Positions 22,961 to 31,007 of a stretch of 46,723 nucleotides of DNA are shown here, piece after piece. Both the position numbers and the translations under genes were made by a program. The DNA is from a virus, in IMG/VR virus record IMGVR_UViG_3300051212_001028, positions 1 to 46,723 of that record. One strand, 5' to 3'. The notes under the pieces are model-generated. The model searched no databases and had not been told where the DNA came from. It saw nothing but the letters and a program-made list of their open reading frames with translations. The number at the start of each line of letters is the position of its first letter. Position 1 is the first letter of the stretch.

Positions 22961-23476
22961 TTAATTTATCCAAGAAGGTTTACGCTCTGGCATACGAAGG
23001 TAATTATCAGACACCCAAGGTTTGGATGCGATGTATCTTTTGTATGCTTCAAATGTGTCAATAGTTTTGTCAAACTTCCATTCCTCAGGCATAGCACGAG
23101 CAAATGGAGTCACTTCTGTAATCTTACCCTTTGGAAACAAGTAATATGCCTCCACAAGAGTTTTATAACAGGAGTGAGTTTTATTATACCGCAGGCAGTA
23201 TTCGTCAGACAAGTTCAATCCCCACTTGATTAACCAGTAGGCATTATGGATACTCTCCATAGCCCACTTGGTGCAGGGATGATTGCGGAATGCTCCTTTC
23301 TCGGTATTGTATGGGGTTCCATCTGCCTTAGGGAGAGTGCCGTATCCATACCCCCATTTCTCTGATGCCACGATAGAGAGCATCTGACAGCACTCTAGAG
23401 GCATCTTAACAATGTGTTTGTCGGGGAGACAAATGGCACTTTCAGCAGGCCAAGGCGATGTAACGAATATATTCAT
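22961..23476 (-). CDS. Conserved phage protein with DenV-like His/Glu motif, 171 aa
   Basis: N-terminal MNIFVTSPWPAESA is followed by LPDKHIVKMPLECCQML. His21 and Glu28 have the same spacing as catalytic His16 and Glu23 of T4 pyrimidine-dimer glycosylase DenV, whose motif is DQHLMAEYRELP. A mid-region GAFRNHPCTKWAMES and the end YIASKPWVSDNYLR are typical of a phage family with the DKHxVKM signature that I recall as uncharacterised. A repair glycosylase role is therefore an inference. The gene sits between clamp gp45 and loader gp44 with 4-base overlap and 3-base spacing, so it is made with the replisome. Confidence 0.75.
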   Translation of the reverse strand: MNIFVTSPWPAESAICLPDKHIVKMPLECCQMLSIVASEKWGYGYGTLPKADGTPYNTEKGAFRNHPCTKWAMESIHNAYWLIKWGLNLSDEYCLRYNKTHSCYKTLVEAYYLFPKGKITEVTPFARAMPEEWKFDKTIDTFEAYKRYIASKPWVSDNYLRMPERKPSWIN

Positions 23477-24138
23477 CCGAAAGTAGAATCAGGTTCCAGA
23501 GCAATATAATAACAGAGATCGTGATTCTTAGATTGGAATCTTGACAAAAGTTTTTGTGACACAACCACTTCATAAGTTCCAGGAAGAATCTTAATGTTCT
23601 CCACCTTGAAGTTGAATACAAACTCACTGTTAGTTTCACCAACAACAATAGAAAAATCGTTAGAAGTGTCGTTCTTCTTGTCGCGGACAACCAGTTTCAC
23701 AACACCCGCTTCACCAACAGCAGAAATATCAGGAAGTTGATAAACCGCTGCTGCTTTCAGGAGTTTATCCATTTGTTCCGTAGAAAGTTCAAAACAAACA
23801 TCTTCACTAGGGAGATTGATTGCTTTGTCAGGAGGAGTAACAATCACACTCGGATCGGCAAAGAAATATTTGGATCGCATTTTACCCTCACGAATGACGA
23901 CATAACCATCATTCTCGAAATCGAGTTCGGGTGCTTTATGAAGTCCAAGTCCATTCAAAAACTGATTTAGATCATAAATTCCAAAATCCTTAGGAAATTC
24001 TTCTGTAATAGTTGCTTCGGCAAGGATGTTTTTCATCACACTAATTGTTCGAAGTTTGTTTCCTTCCTTAAAAAGAATAGATTGATTGATGCCAGAAAAG
24101 TTCTTGAGAACCGAAAGAGTTTTATCAGATAGTTTCAT
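23473..24138 (-). CDS. gp45: Sliding clamp gp45
   Basis: Trimeric processivity ring for gp43; in T4 it is also the mobile activator of late transcription through gp55. Starts MKLSDKTLSVLKNFSGIN, matching T4 MKLSKDTTALLKNFATIN. It contains IYDLNQFLNGLGL and YFFADPSVIVTPPDKAI, and ends IALEPDSTFG like the T4 end region. ATG at 24138 is chosen over a TTG at 24147. The 221-residue length is close to T4 (228). Start overlaps no gene but follows the previous stop by five bases. Confidence 0.94.
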   Translation of the reverse strand: MKLSDKTLSVLKNFSGINQSILFKEGNKLRTISVMKNILAEATITEEFPKDFGIYDLNQFLNGLGLHKAPELDFENDGYVVIREGKMRSKYFFADPSVIVTPPDKAINLPSEDVCFELSTEQMDKLLKAAAVYQLPDISAVGEAGVVKLVVRDKKNDTSNDFSIVVGETNSEFVFNFKVENIKILPGTYEVVVSQKLLSRFQSKNHDLCYYIALEPDSTFG

Positions 24139-24143
24139 AATAA

Positions 24144-24497
24144 TCAACGAAATTCAGAGAGACCATTTTCTTGACGATTATAGTGTCCGTCAAAGTGGAG
24201 AAGCAACATAGCGTAGTGAATGACTTTCATCAAATCACGTTTGCTACGACCATCCTTATCGCCATAGCGAGAACCATATTTGATGATGTTTGCTTGACAA
24301 AAAGCAGAAGCAAGTTCTTTTGCTGCCATCAAATCAATTGTTTGAACATCTTTGTAATCTTGTTGATGTCCACAGTAGTGACTTCCATAAGTACTCGTCA
24401 CATAGTCCTGAATATCTTTCAGGATTTTATCTTCATTGTATTTCCAAAGATGATTTGTTGTTTCACTCATAGTAATAGTAAAAGTTGTTTCAGTCAT
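24144..24497 (-). CDS. DUF3310-like protein heading the clamp operon, 117 aa
   Basis: The helical segment TIDLMAAKELASAFCQANII, then KYGSRYGDKDGRSKRDLMKVIHYAM, resembles DUF3310, a phage domain often fused to nucleotide kinases and of unknown function. ATG at 24497 lies directly behind a terminator T-run, with an alternative ATG at 24470 (MSETTNHLWKYNEDK); neither has a clear ribosome binding site. First gene after the promoter at 24528-24556. A nucleotide-related role is only a guess from the domain. Confidence 0.7.
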   Translation of the reverse strand: MTETTFTITMSETTNHLWKYNEDKILKDIQDYVTSTYGSHYCGHQQDYKDVQTIDLMAAKELASAFCQANIIKYGSRYGDKDGRSKRDLMKVIHYAMLLLHFDGHYNRQENGLSEFR

Positions 24498-24525
24498 AAA
24501 AAGAGGAGGCACTTTTTACCTCCTC
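24498..24525 (-). terminator. Rho-independent terminator after the CobS-like gene
   Basis: Minus strand GAGGAGG, 9-base loop, CCTCCTC, then TTTTT. The predicted start of the next operon's transcript falls in its first arm. Confidence 0.88.
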
Positions 24526-24527
24526 AT

Positions 24528-24556
24528 ATTCTATCAGTTTACTTGCTTATCGTCAA
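24528..24556 (-). promoter_or_regulatory. Sigma70-like promoter for the clamp operon
   Basis: Minus strand TTGACG (24551-24556), 17 bases, TAGAAT (24528-24533), in the last codons of the CobS-like gene. The 11-base context GATAGAATATG is identical to that of the polymerase operon promoter. Confidence 0.72.
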
Positions 24557-25652
24557 GATCATAAGTTACATACTGATCTTCGGATGGCATTTTAAAGTCA
24601 GCATCCACCTTATCATAAAGTTCAAGGAATGCCTGTTTAGTCTCATCATCAAAACGATTGATACAAACTTGAAGTGCTTTTGCTTTATCCTTGAAAATAC
24701 TGTAGGCACGAACAATGTGAACCAAACGACGGGTGCTGATGATTTCCTCAATACCACCGTCATAGAATGTCTTGCGGATGATATCTGCCCAATCCACCAG
24801 GCGCTTGCAGAAGTCACGATCCTCAACACCAAGATCCAGAGCAACTCCCTCAAGAATCTTCTGCTCGGTTGCAGGGGCAGGATACTGCTGCTCAAATGTC
24901 ACAGGGAAACGCTCCAGGAACGCCTCATTGAGCACGTTGGTGCCGATGAACCTACCGTCATCAGAACCCTTGCCCTTAGTGTTTGCGGTGGCAATGACGT
25001 TGAATCCAGCAGCGGGTTTTACCCAGCGTCCAATCTTTTTCAAGAATACACCTTTTCCTTCAAGGATGGATTGGAGACACAAAATCTTGTTGGAAGCAAG
25101 ATCGATTTCGTCAAGAAGCAAGATTGCTCCTCGCTCCAGTGCCTCAATGACGGGACCGTTGTGCCAAGCAGTATTCCCATCAACAAGGCGAAAACCCCCG
25201 ATAAGGTCGTCTTCATCAGTTTCAATAGTAATGTTTACACGAATCAGTTCACGCTTAAGTTGAGCGCACGCTTGCTCAACAGAGAACGTTTTACCATTAC
25301 CCGAAAGACCCGTAATGAACGTAGGGTAAAAGATATTGGACTGAATAATTTTCTTAATATCGTTGAAATTACCAAACTTGACGAAGGTATCATCTTTTTC
25401 CGGAATAAGATTTTGTTCCACGCTAGGAAGAGCAGCAGGTGCTTGATAAGAACGTTCAATCTCTTGAACACGTTCTTGAGTTACTTCAAGATTCCATTTA
25501 CCACGATTAACTTTGTACTGTTCAAGTTTTTTAGTTACAGTCTGATAGTTAGAGTCATTCAGAGCACACCAAGCACGAATATCAGCACCAGTCACAGTGT
25601 TGCCGTAGAGTGCCTGGAGGGAAGTGCGGATGTAGTCGGAAGAGAGTGTCAT
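24534..25652 (-). CDS. cobS: CobS-like AAA+ ATPase (MoxR/CbbQ group), 372 aa
   Basis: AAA+ ATPase of the group that includes CobS, the ATPase of aerobic cobaltochelatase, and MoxR/CbbQ chaperones. Walker A ITGLSGNGKTFSVEQA is at about residues 113-128, Walker B GAILLLDEIDLAS near 172-184 and a sensor-2 region (STRRLVHIVRAYSIF) near 304-318. An N-terminal 90-residue region precedes the core. Cyanophages often carry a gene labelled cobS; no cobalamin chelatase large subunit is in this window. A VWA protein encoded just upstream on the same strand is the likely partner. Both genes share an ACGAAACA-containing leader. Confidence 0.88.
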   Translation of the reverse strand: MTLSSDYIRTSLQALYGNTVTGADIRAWCALNDSNYQTVTKKLEQYKVNRGKWNLEVTQERVQEIERSYQAPAALPSVEQNLIPEKDDTFVKFGNFNDIKKIIQSNIFYPTFITGLSGNGKTFSVEQACAQLKRELIRVNITIETDEDDLIGGFRLVDGNTAWHNGPVIEALERGAILLLDEIDLASNKILCLQSILEGKGVFLKKIGRWVKPAAGFNVIATANTKGKGSDDGRFIGTNVLNEAFLERFPVTFEQQYPAPATEQKILEGVALDLGVEDRDFCKRLVDWADIIRKTFYDGGIEEIISTRRLVHIVRAYSIFKDKAKALQVCINRFDDETKQAFLELYDKVDADFKMPSEDQYVTYDLDDKQVN

Positions 25653-25675
25653 GTGTGTTTCGTTTCAACATAGTC

Positions 25676-25681
25676 ATTATA
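25676..25681 (-). promoter_or_regulatory. Possible -10 element upstream of the CobS-like gene
   Basis: TATAAT on the minus strand in AGTATATAATGAC, 24 bases before the ATG, without a -35 hexamer at the right distance; resembles the hsp20 upstream element. Confidence 0.4.
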
Positions 25682-25685
25682 TACT

Positions 25686-25708
25686 AAAAAAGGGTCCTCT
25701 TGGAACCC
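25686..25708 (-). terminator. Rho-independent terminator after the VWA unit
   Basis: Minus strand GGGTTCC, loop AAGA, GGACCC (one bulged T), then TTTTTT. It ends the unit of the VWA gene, the basic protein and the 49-aa gene. Confidence 0.82.
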
Positions 25709-25751
25709 CTGTGGTCAGTTCTCCAACTGGTTTTTGAGTTCTTCAAGTAAA

Positions 25752-25901
25752 TCACTTCAATTCATAATCTGGATATTTTTCTCGAACTTTATCTCTAAAT
25801 CTACCATTAAATGATGGAGGATTTAGTTCTCTTTTTTGGGTGATAATTTTATTGTTGTGATCAATATTTAAAAGTTTATCGATGTTGTCAGTTTTTTTCA
25901 T
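25752..25901 (-). CDS. Small basic protein, 49 aa
   Basis: ATG at 25901 is preferred; an upstream in-frame start at 25937 overlaps the preceding gene. Product MKKTDNIDKLLNIDHNNKII and then FRDKVREKYPDYELK: helical, charged, no domain recognised. It follows the DUF3293-like gene by seven bases and precedes the terminator. Function unknown. Confidence 0.5.
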   Translation of the reverse strand: MKKTDNIDKLLNIDHNNKIITQKRELNPPSFNGRFRDKVREKYPDYELK

Positions 25902-25908
25902 GATAATT

Positions 25909-26925
25909 TCATTTAAATTGCATTTTCTTTTTACCAACTATAGTAGCACCTTCACCAGGTTTCAATGGTTTATTTGCATCTCTAGTAGAAAGTTTACCTT
26001 GATCATACTTTTTACCCAACTTTGGATCGGAATCAGATCTTCTAGAAGTACCTAACCAAGATGCCTTTGCCCCGGTTCCTGGTTTTTGCTTGATAAGAAC
26101 GCTATCTTGATCATCTTTTTTTGAATCTGGTTTTTGATTTCTTTTGTGCTTTATACCTCCTTCTTGTCCAAGTTTAGTTACTGTTTTTTTAAACTTTCTT
26201 TTGCCCTGTTTGCCAGATCCAACCACAAAAGATTTTTCTGTTTGCTCTCCATGATCTTTTTCATGATAAGCACCTTTCACTTTTGTTGGTCCAGGCAATC
26301 CAGCTCCACGAATACGGTTTACAAGTGTATTCGATCTTTGTTGTTTTTCTTTTTTAGTTTTGTCTCCCCTGTCAGAAGACATAATAGCAACTCCACCCTT
26401 TTTTGTTTTTGAAACAACTCTACTTAAAGATGATTCATCAACATACTCTTCTTTTGCTACTGGTTTTCTAGCAATATCAGAAGACGTATCCTTTGCGTGC
26501 TTCATTAAACGAATAAGTTCAGCAACCTTTTTCTTTCTCTTTTCGTCTGCTTTTTCTTCTGGAGATTTTTTGGTAATGAAAAGTTCATCAATACACTCTT
26601 CGCCAAGTTCTCCCATTGCTTTTTGCTTACGGAGTTTCTTTGGATTTTTAGTCTTATCTGCTGAGTACATATCATCATTATCATTATCAGGATCTACAGC
26701 ACTACGATGTCTTGTTTGTCTTTCGTGATCAGGCATATTTGCACGACCTCTCTTCGCTTCATCAGGAGAATAGGTTCTACCACTGTTATACCATTCTTTA
26801 CCTACATGACCCCTCTTCTTGGCATCGGCAGAGGCTTCTCTACGCTTGTTCTTTCTACGATTTGCTTTAAAATCTTTCATGGTCATGCCTTCAGCAATTT
26901 CCATGAACTCCTGGAATGTTTTCAT
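25909..26925 (-). CDS. Basic protein with T4-type targeting N-terminus and DUF3293-like segment, 338 aa
   Basis: Starts MKTFQEFMEIAE then G; this is very like the T4 internal-protein capsid-targeting peptide (MKTYQEFI...), with an I-x-E cleavage site at residues 10-12. The protein is strongly basic. The central segment GGVAIMSSDRGD, NTLVNRIRGAGLPG and EKSFVV has the pattern of DUF3293, a phage and bacterial domain of unknown function. KKLRKQKAMGE (about 97-107) is shared with the 409-aa protein. Its gene lies between a VWA protein and the CobS-like gene, outside the late island and without a visible late box. I infer a packaged, DNA-binding protein. Confidence 0.75.
   Translation of the reverse strand: MKTFQEFMEIAEGMTMKDFKANRRKNKRREASADAKKRGHVGKEWYNSGRTYSPDEAKRGRANMPDHERQTRHRSAVDPDNDNDDMYSADKTKNPKKLRKQKAMGELGEECIDELFITKKSPEEKADEKRKKKVAELIRLMKHAKDTSSDIARKPVAKEEYVDESSLSRVVSKTKKGGVAIMSSDRGDKTKKEKQQRSNTLVNRIRGAGLPGPTKVKGAYHEKDHGEQTEKSFVVGSGKQGKRKFKKTVTKLGQEGGIKHKRNQKPDSKKDDQDSVLIKQKPGTGAKASWLGTSRRSDSDPKLGKKYDQGKLSTRDANKPLKPGEGATIVGKKKMQFK
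26612..26640. repeat. 29-base exact repeat, copy 2 (pair at 12167-12195)
   Basis: Same 29 bases as 12167-12195, same reading frame and strand, encoding KKLRKQKAMG. Confidence 0.9.
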
Positions 26926-29111
26926 GCTACCAAAGAAATAAATTCTCCTAATACTTTTTTATTTAGTTTTTTAGTCTTCAGAGACTTGACAAACGCAGAT
27001 TTGATTTGTGCTTTGGTTGCACATTCATGAACATCAAACTCAGTGTCTTGAGAAAGTGCTGTGGCAGACATACCAAAGTATGCATCATATCCAGAGTTGG
27101 TGATAGTAAAACTTTTCATTTTTTTCCAGTCACTTTGAATTTTTTCATACTGCTTATCAAGTTGCGAATGATAAAGTTGAATAAAACGACTTGCGTTACG
27201 GTTCTCAAGAACACGAATACCAATAAAGTTCATAGAAGAAAACTTATCCTTCAAGTTCTTGAGAAGAGTGTCAGTAAATGCATGATAACCATAACCAACA
27301 CTATAGGTTGTTCCAAGTTTACGATCACGAAGAAATGTATTGTTAGGATAAACATATCCAGTTCCAAGAACAGGTTCTTTTGAGTAAGAACGACGAACTT
27401 CTTTGTGGTAAACAAGTTGGTTTGCCTCACCATCAGTAAGAACAATGCACTGAACTTTCTGAAGTTTGTTTTCTTTTTGAAACTTAGGAAGAATTTGATG
27501 CAGAGCAATCAATGATTCATTCAAAGGTGTTCCAGACAAAGACATACGATGAGAATAAGTATAAGGAGAACTATAAGTCCTACCAAAGCAATAAGCAAGA
27601 CGCCAAATGTTAAGAAGTTGATGCTCAAGTTCCTTACCCGAAACTTTGCTTGTAAGAATATTCATCATAGAAAACGTTTCATCCACAACTAATAGACTTT
27701 CTTTCTTCTGATAGTGAGGAGTCCGATCAGCAGCAAGATACTTATCGTTTTCATAATCATATTCTCCACGACGCCATTCATTCGTGAAAGCGTATACTTC
27801 AAAAGGAATGGAAACTTTTTTACAGAACCAAATGAGATTGAAGAGTTGTTTGCAAGTATCAAGCATCACATCCCCCATAGAACCACTCCAGTCAAGTACA
27901 AACACCAAACCATGATTCTTTCCATCAGGAAGTACAGAAACTTTCTTGAATAGATCTTCATTATATTTGTAAGTATGAAGACGAGCGGTGTCAAGAACTC
28001 CAGTACGAGCAGTTGATGCACGAGCGTACTGATCTGCTGCTTTACGACATTCAAACTCTTTCACTAGATAGTTGACTTCTTTCTGAGCAGAAGACTTGAA
28101 CTTCCTGAACTCAGTATCAGATTCCTTGTAAAGATTTGCGGGAGTAATGTTTTTTTCTTGTGCCCAATTATTATGGATTTTTTGTTGATGTGTAAATGAG
28201 TTGTCAATATCTTTATGAACTTGAGAATTCTTAGCAATTACGGTGTCAAGATTCAATTGAGGAACTTCTACATAGGTATTTTCATAAAAATCATTTCCCA
28301 CAAGATCACGAATCTTTTCTTCTAGAGAATCTGCGGTGCGAACTTCAGGTTCATCCCCATCATTAGAAGAAGTTACTGGAGTTTGCTCTCCTTGAGCAGT
28401 ACCACCATATGAACCATCATCCTCTTTTGGTTGAGAGTTATCACTCTCACCATCTTGTTCCGAGGAGGAATCATTAGTCTCCACTATTTCATTGGCAGGA
28501 GACTGAGAGTTTCCTTGTTGCTCATGAGAATCAAAGTCAGCAACTTTTTGTTGTTGCTCCTTTTCTTTCTTACAATACTTGTAAAGTTCTTCAGCAGCAA
28601 TCAGAACATCGGCAAAAGTTTCAGTTGAGGAAATCAAATTGACGATTTCAGATTCTTCGCCATCTTCAATAGGAATATAAGTATAATTTCCAATTTTGAA
28701 GAACAGATTTGCACGATCGGCAAGATTGAAGGTAGAGATATCTTCTTCTTGAATCTGAAAGAAGTCATCTCCATTCAGTTCCTTATAACCGTTAAAGAAA
28801 GTTTTTGCAAGACCCGCATACTTACGCTTCATCAATTTCTCAATACGAGCATCCTCAACCACATTCACAAATTGTTGAGGGACTTTTACTTTATCAGTCC
28901 AATCCTCATCTGGAGTAAAGAGAGCATGTCCAACCTCATGCCCAACAAGAAGATCATACACAATGTTGCTTGCCTTTTCCCACAGGGGAAGAGTCAAAAC
29001 ACGAGTATGGACGTTAAAGCAAGCAGTAGGAACCTTCTTGTGCTCTACCACCAAATCTTCAGTGGCAAGCAGTTTGGCAAGTTGAGATTTGATTTCGTGG
29101 CGAACAGACAT
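26922..29111 (-). CDS. VWA-domain protein with HExxH motif (CobT-like), 729 aa
   Basis: The N-terminal domain carries HEVGH at residues 58-62 (VGHEVGHALFTPDEDW), the zinc-binding motif of metallopeptidases. A long acidic, Gln/Ser-rich linker (about 195-270) follows. A von Willebrand A domain has the MIDAS motif DWSGSMG near residue 405 and VLTDGEAN near 555. VWA plus an acidic linker is the architecture of CobT/ChlD, which work with AAA+ partners such as CobS. Start ATG 29111 (MSVRHEIKSQLAKLL) is preferred; 29135 is possible. It overlaps the next gene by 4 bases. The pair probably remodels a target; whether HExxH is active is unknown. Confidence 0.85.
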   Translation of the reverse strand: MSVRHEIKSQLAKLLATEDLVVEHKKVPTACFNVHTRVLTLPLWEKASNIVYDLLVGHEVGHALFTPDEDWTDKVKVPQQFVNVVEDARIEKLMKRKYAGLAKTFFNGYKELNGDDFFQIQEEDISTFNLADRANLFFKIGNYTYIPIEDGEESEIVNLISSTETFADVLIAAEELYKYCKKEKEQQQKVADFDSHEQQGNSQSPANEIVETNDSSSEQDGESDNSQPKEDDGSYGGTAQGEQTPVTSSNDGDEPEVRTADSLEEKIRDLVGNDFYENTYVEVPQLNLDTVIAKNSQVHKDIDNSFTHQQKIHNNWAQEKNITPANLYKESDTEFRKFKSSAQKEVNYLVKEFECRKAADQYARASTARTGVLDTARLHTYKYNEDLFKKVSVLPDGKNHGLVFVLDWSGSMGDVMLDTCKQLFNLIWFCKKVSIPFEVYAFTNEWRRGEYDYENDKYLAADRTPHYQKKESLLVVDETFSMMNILTSKVSGKELEHQLLNIWRLAYCFGRTYSSPYTYSHRMSLSGTPLNESLIALHQILPKFQKENKLQKVQCIVLTDGEANQLVYHKEVRRSYSKEPVLGTGYVYPNNTFLRDRKLGTTYSVGYGYHAFTDTLLKNLKDKFSSMNFIGIRVLENRNASRFIQLYHSQLDKQYEKIQSDWKKMKSFTITNSGYDAYFGMSATALSQDTEFDVHECATKAQIKSAFVKSLKTKKLNKKVLGEFISLVA

Positions 29112-29280
29112 TTGTTTTGTTTCGTATGAACCCATAATAAAACGAAAGATCGCCTTTTGGGCGATCCATGTGACGCTTTTTAAACTGGGCAAGTCTTGCT
29201 TTTGCTTGCCGCAGTGCTTGAGGTTTAAGTTTTCGTTTCTGTTCTTTCTTGGAATGATGCTTCCAGTTTGGTACTTGCAT
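29059..29280 (-). CDS. Possible small basic ORF between gp46 and the VWA gene
   Basis: ATG at 29280 (MQVPNWKHHSKKEQKRKLKP), 73 codons, Lys/Arg-rich in the first half. It would fill the gap between gp46 and the VWA gene, but its second half runs through the hairpin at 29139-29166 and overlaps the VWA start. Coding status is doubtful; perhaps only the first half is meaningful. Confidence 0.35.
   Translation of the reverse strand: MQVPNWKHHSKKEQKRKLKPQALRQAKARLAQFKKRHMDRPKGDLSFYYGFIRNKTNVCSPRNQISTCQTACH
29139..29166 (-). terminator. Likely terminator of the gp55-gp47-gp46 operon
   Basis: Minus strand GATCGCC, 5-base loop, GGCGATC, then TTTCGTTTT. A 7-base perfect stem with an interrupted T-run. 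Confidence 0.65.
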
Positions 29281-29294
29281 TGTTCTTTAGTGGT

Positions 29295-31007
29295 TCATAC
29301 CACCATACGTGAAAAACCTTTGACTTTCTCAAACTTTATGACACTTTCAAATTTGTCCTCTAAACCAGTCTTATGAGAGATGACGAATATATTAGCATCT
29401 TTAATGACATAACGGATAATCTTAAGGAACTCTTCCGTTCCAAATCCATCAAGTGAACTATCAAACACTTCATCCATAATAAGAAGATTAGTGTTAACTG
29501 AATTTTTCATTCTCGCAACTTCTCTCCAAGTAAAAAGAAGTGCTAAGTCAATTCTCATTTTCTCACCTTCACTGAAGGAAGCATAGGAAAAATCTTCATG
29601 AATAGGTGACTGGACGGTTTCGTTAAATTCCTCATCAAGAGTGAAGTTAATATAGAAATCCATCATCTGAAGATAACGGTTTACTTGTTGATTTATCAGC
29701 GGTAGATACTTCTTAATGATTTTAGATTTTACTCCACCGTCTTTAAGCAAACTATACGAAAAATCGTAATAGTTGATTGTGTCTTTTTTAGAAGCGAGTT
29801 CGTCGTATGTTGTTTTTAAGTTTTTATTGAAGGATTCTAACTTCTCATGTTCAGAATTTCGGTTTGCAAGTTGTTCGGTATTTTTTTGAATTTCCGATTC
29901 AAGATTTCGGATTTGTCTCCGCAATCCATTAATCTTAATATTGTTTTGAGAAATGCCATTCGTTAAGTTTGAAATCTCCTTCGATAGAGTATTGAATTGA
30001 CGCTCTCGCTCCTCTTCCTCTTTAATTGCCTCCTCTAGTTCTTTATAACCAGATTGCAACTCCTTTGCTTTATCTTGAGCGTCCTTAATTCTATTTATTC
30101 TAAACTCTTCATCAATGGACTGTGTGCATGTAGGGCATACCGTATTCTCAGTGAAGAACTTATGTTCTTTTGTAATTGTGGATACTTTTTGAGAGATTTT
30201 TCCTTTAAGATTTCCTAGTTTACGAAGTTTTTCGGCATATCCAGTGATTGCATCTTGCTCACGAATAAGTTCTCTAAGAGGTTCTTCTACAGACTCATTT
30301 TCCTGCGTATATTGTTCAATTTCTTTATCTAAATCGGAAATTTTCCGATTATTATTGTTTATATTATCTTTTCCTCTATTTTCAAGTTCTTCGATAAATT
30401 CTTCCTGCATCTTTACTTTATCAAGAAGAGATTCTTTCTTAAGTTCAAGAGTTTTAATTTCATCTTTAATTGAACGAATCTTTTCCTTAATTACAACATT
30501 CATCGAAGAAAATATTTTAATATCAAGAAGATCCTCAATTACTTCTCTACGATGAGATGCAGGAAGTTGCATAAAAGGAACAAAAGTACTGCTACCCAAA
30601 ATCACAATTTGAGTGAAAGACTTATAGTTCATCTTTAAAACATTTTGCTCTAACCACTTCTGCTGATCTATAGCTGCAGCAGACTGATCTAAAAGAGAGT
30701 CATCACGATATATTTCAAAAATATTTGGTTTAATACCTCTCACCACTTTCCACGAAGTGCTTCCAATATCAAACTCAACCTCAACTCTACAATCTCTATC
30801 ATTTGTAGAGTTGATGAGTTGAGGTTTATTAATTTTACGGAATGGTTTACCAAACAAAGAAAATGTTAGAGCATCAAGAACTGTACTTTTTCCCGCACCA
30901 TTAGAACCAATAATGAGATTTGTTGAATTTTTTGTAAAATCAACCTCAGTTTCATGTTGTCCGGTAGAAAGAAAATTACGCCATTTTATAGTTTTAAATA
31001 AAATCAT
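29295..31007 (-). CDS. gp46: Recombination nuclease subunit gp46 (Rad50/SbcC-like)
   Basis: SMC-type ATPase that with gp47 processes DNA ends for recombination-dependent replication and host DNA breakdown. Walker A IGSNGAGKSTVLDAL is at about residues 34-48. Two long coiled-coil arms flank the zinc hook CPTC near residue 292. The ABC signature SFSEGEKMRIDLAL (about 477-490) and Walker B LLIMDEVFDSSLDG follow. At 570 residues it is close to T4 gp46 (560). Its start overlaps the DUF3110-like gene by 14 bases. Confidence 0.95.
   Translation of the reverse strand: MILFKTIKWRNFLSTGQHETEVDFTKNSTNLIIGSNGAGKSTVLDALTFSLFGKPFRKINKPQLINSTNDRDCRVEVEFDIGSTSWKVVRGIKPNIFEIYRDDSLLDQSAAAIDQQKWLEQNVLKMNYKSFTQIVILGSSTFVPFMQLPASHRREVIEDLLDIKIFSSMNVVIKEKIRSIKDEIKTLELKKESLLDKVKMQEEFIEELENRGKDNINNNNRKISDLDKEIEQYTQENESVEEPLRELIREQDAITGYAEKLRKLGNLKGKISQKVSTITKEHKFFTENTVCPTCTQSIDEEFRINRIKDAQDKAKELQSGYKELEEAIKEEEERERQFNTLSKEISNLTNGISQNNIKINGLRRQIRNLESEIQKNTEQLANRNSEHEKLESFNKNLKTTYDELASKKDTINYYDFSYSLLKDGGVKSKIIKKYLPLINQQVNRYLQMMDFYINFTLDEEFNETVQSPIHEDFSYASFSEGEKMRIDLALLFTWREVARMKNSVNTNLLIMDEVFDSSLDGFGTEEFLKIIRYVIKDANIFVISHKTGLEDKFESVIKFEKVKGFSRMVV

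Noticed and set aside
24171-25673. 500-codon ORF on the plus strand
   Set aside because: It is the antisense frame of the CobS-like gene and the clamp operon's first gene. The product is compositionally odd and the minus frame carries clear AAA+ motifs.
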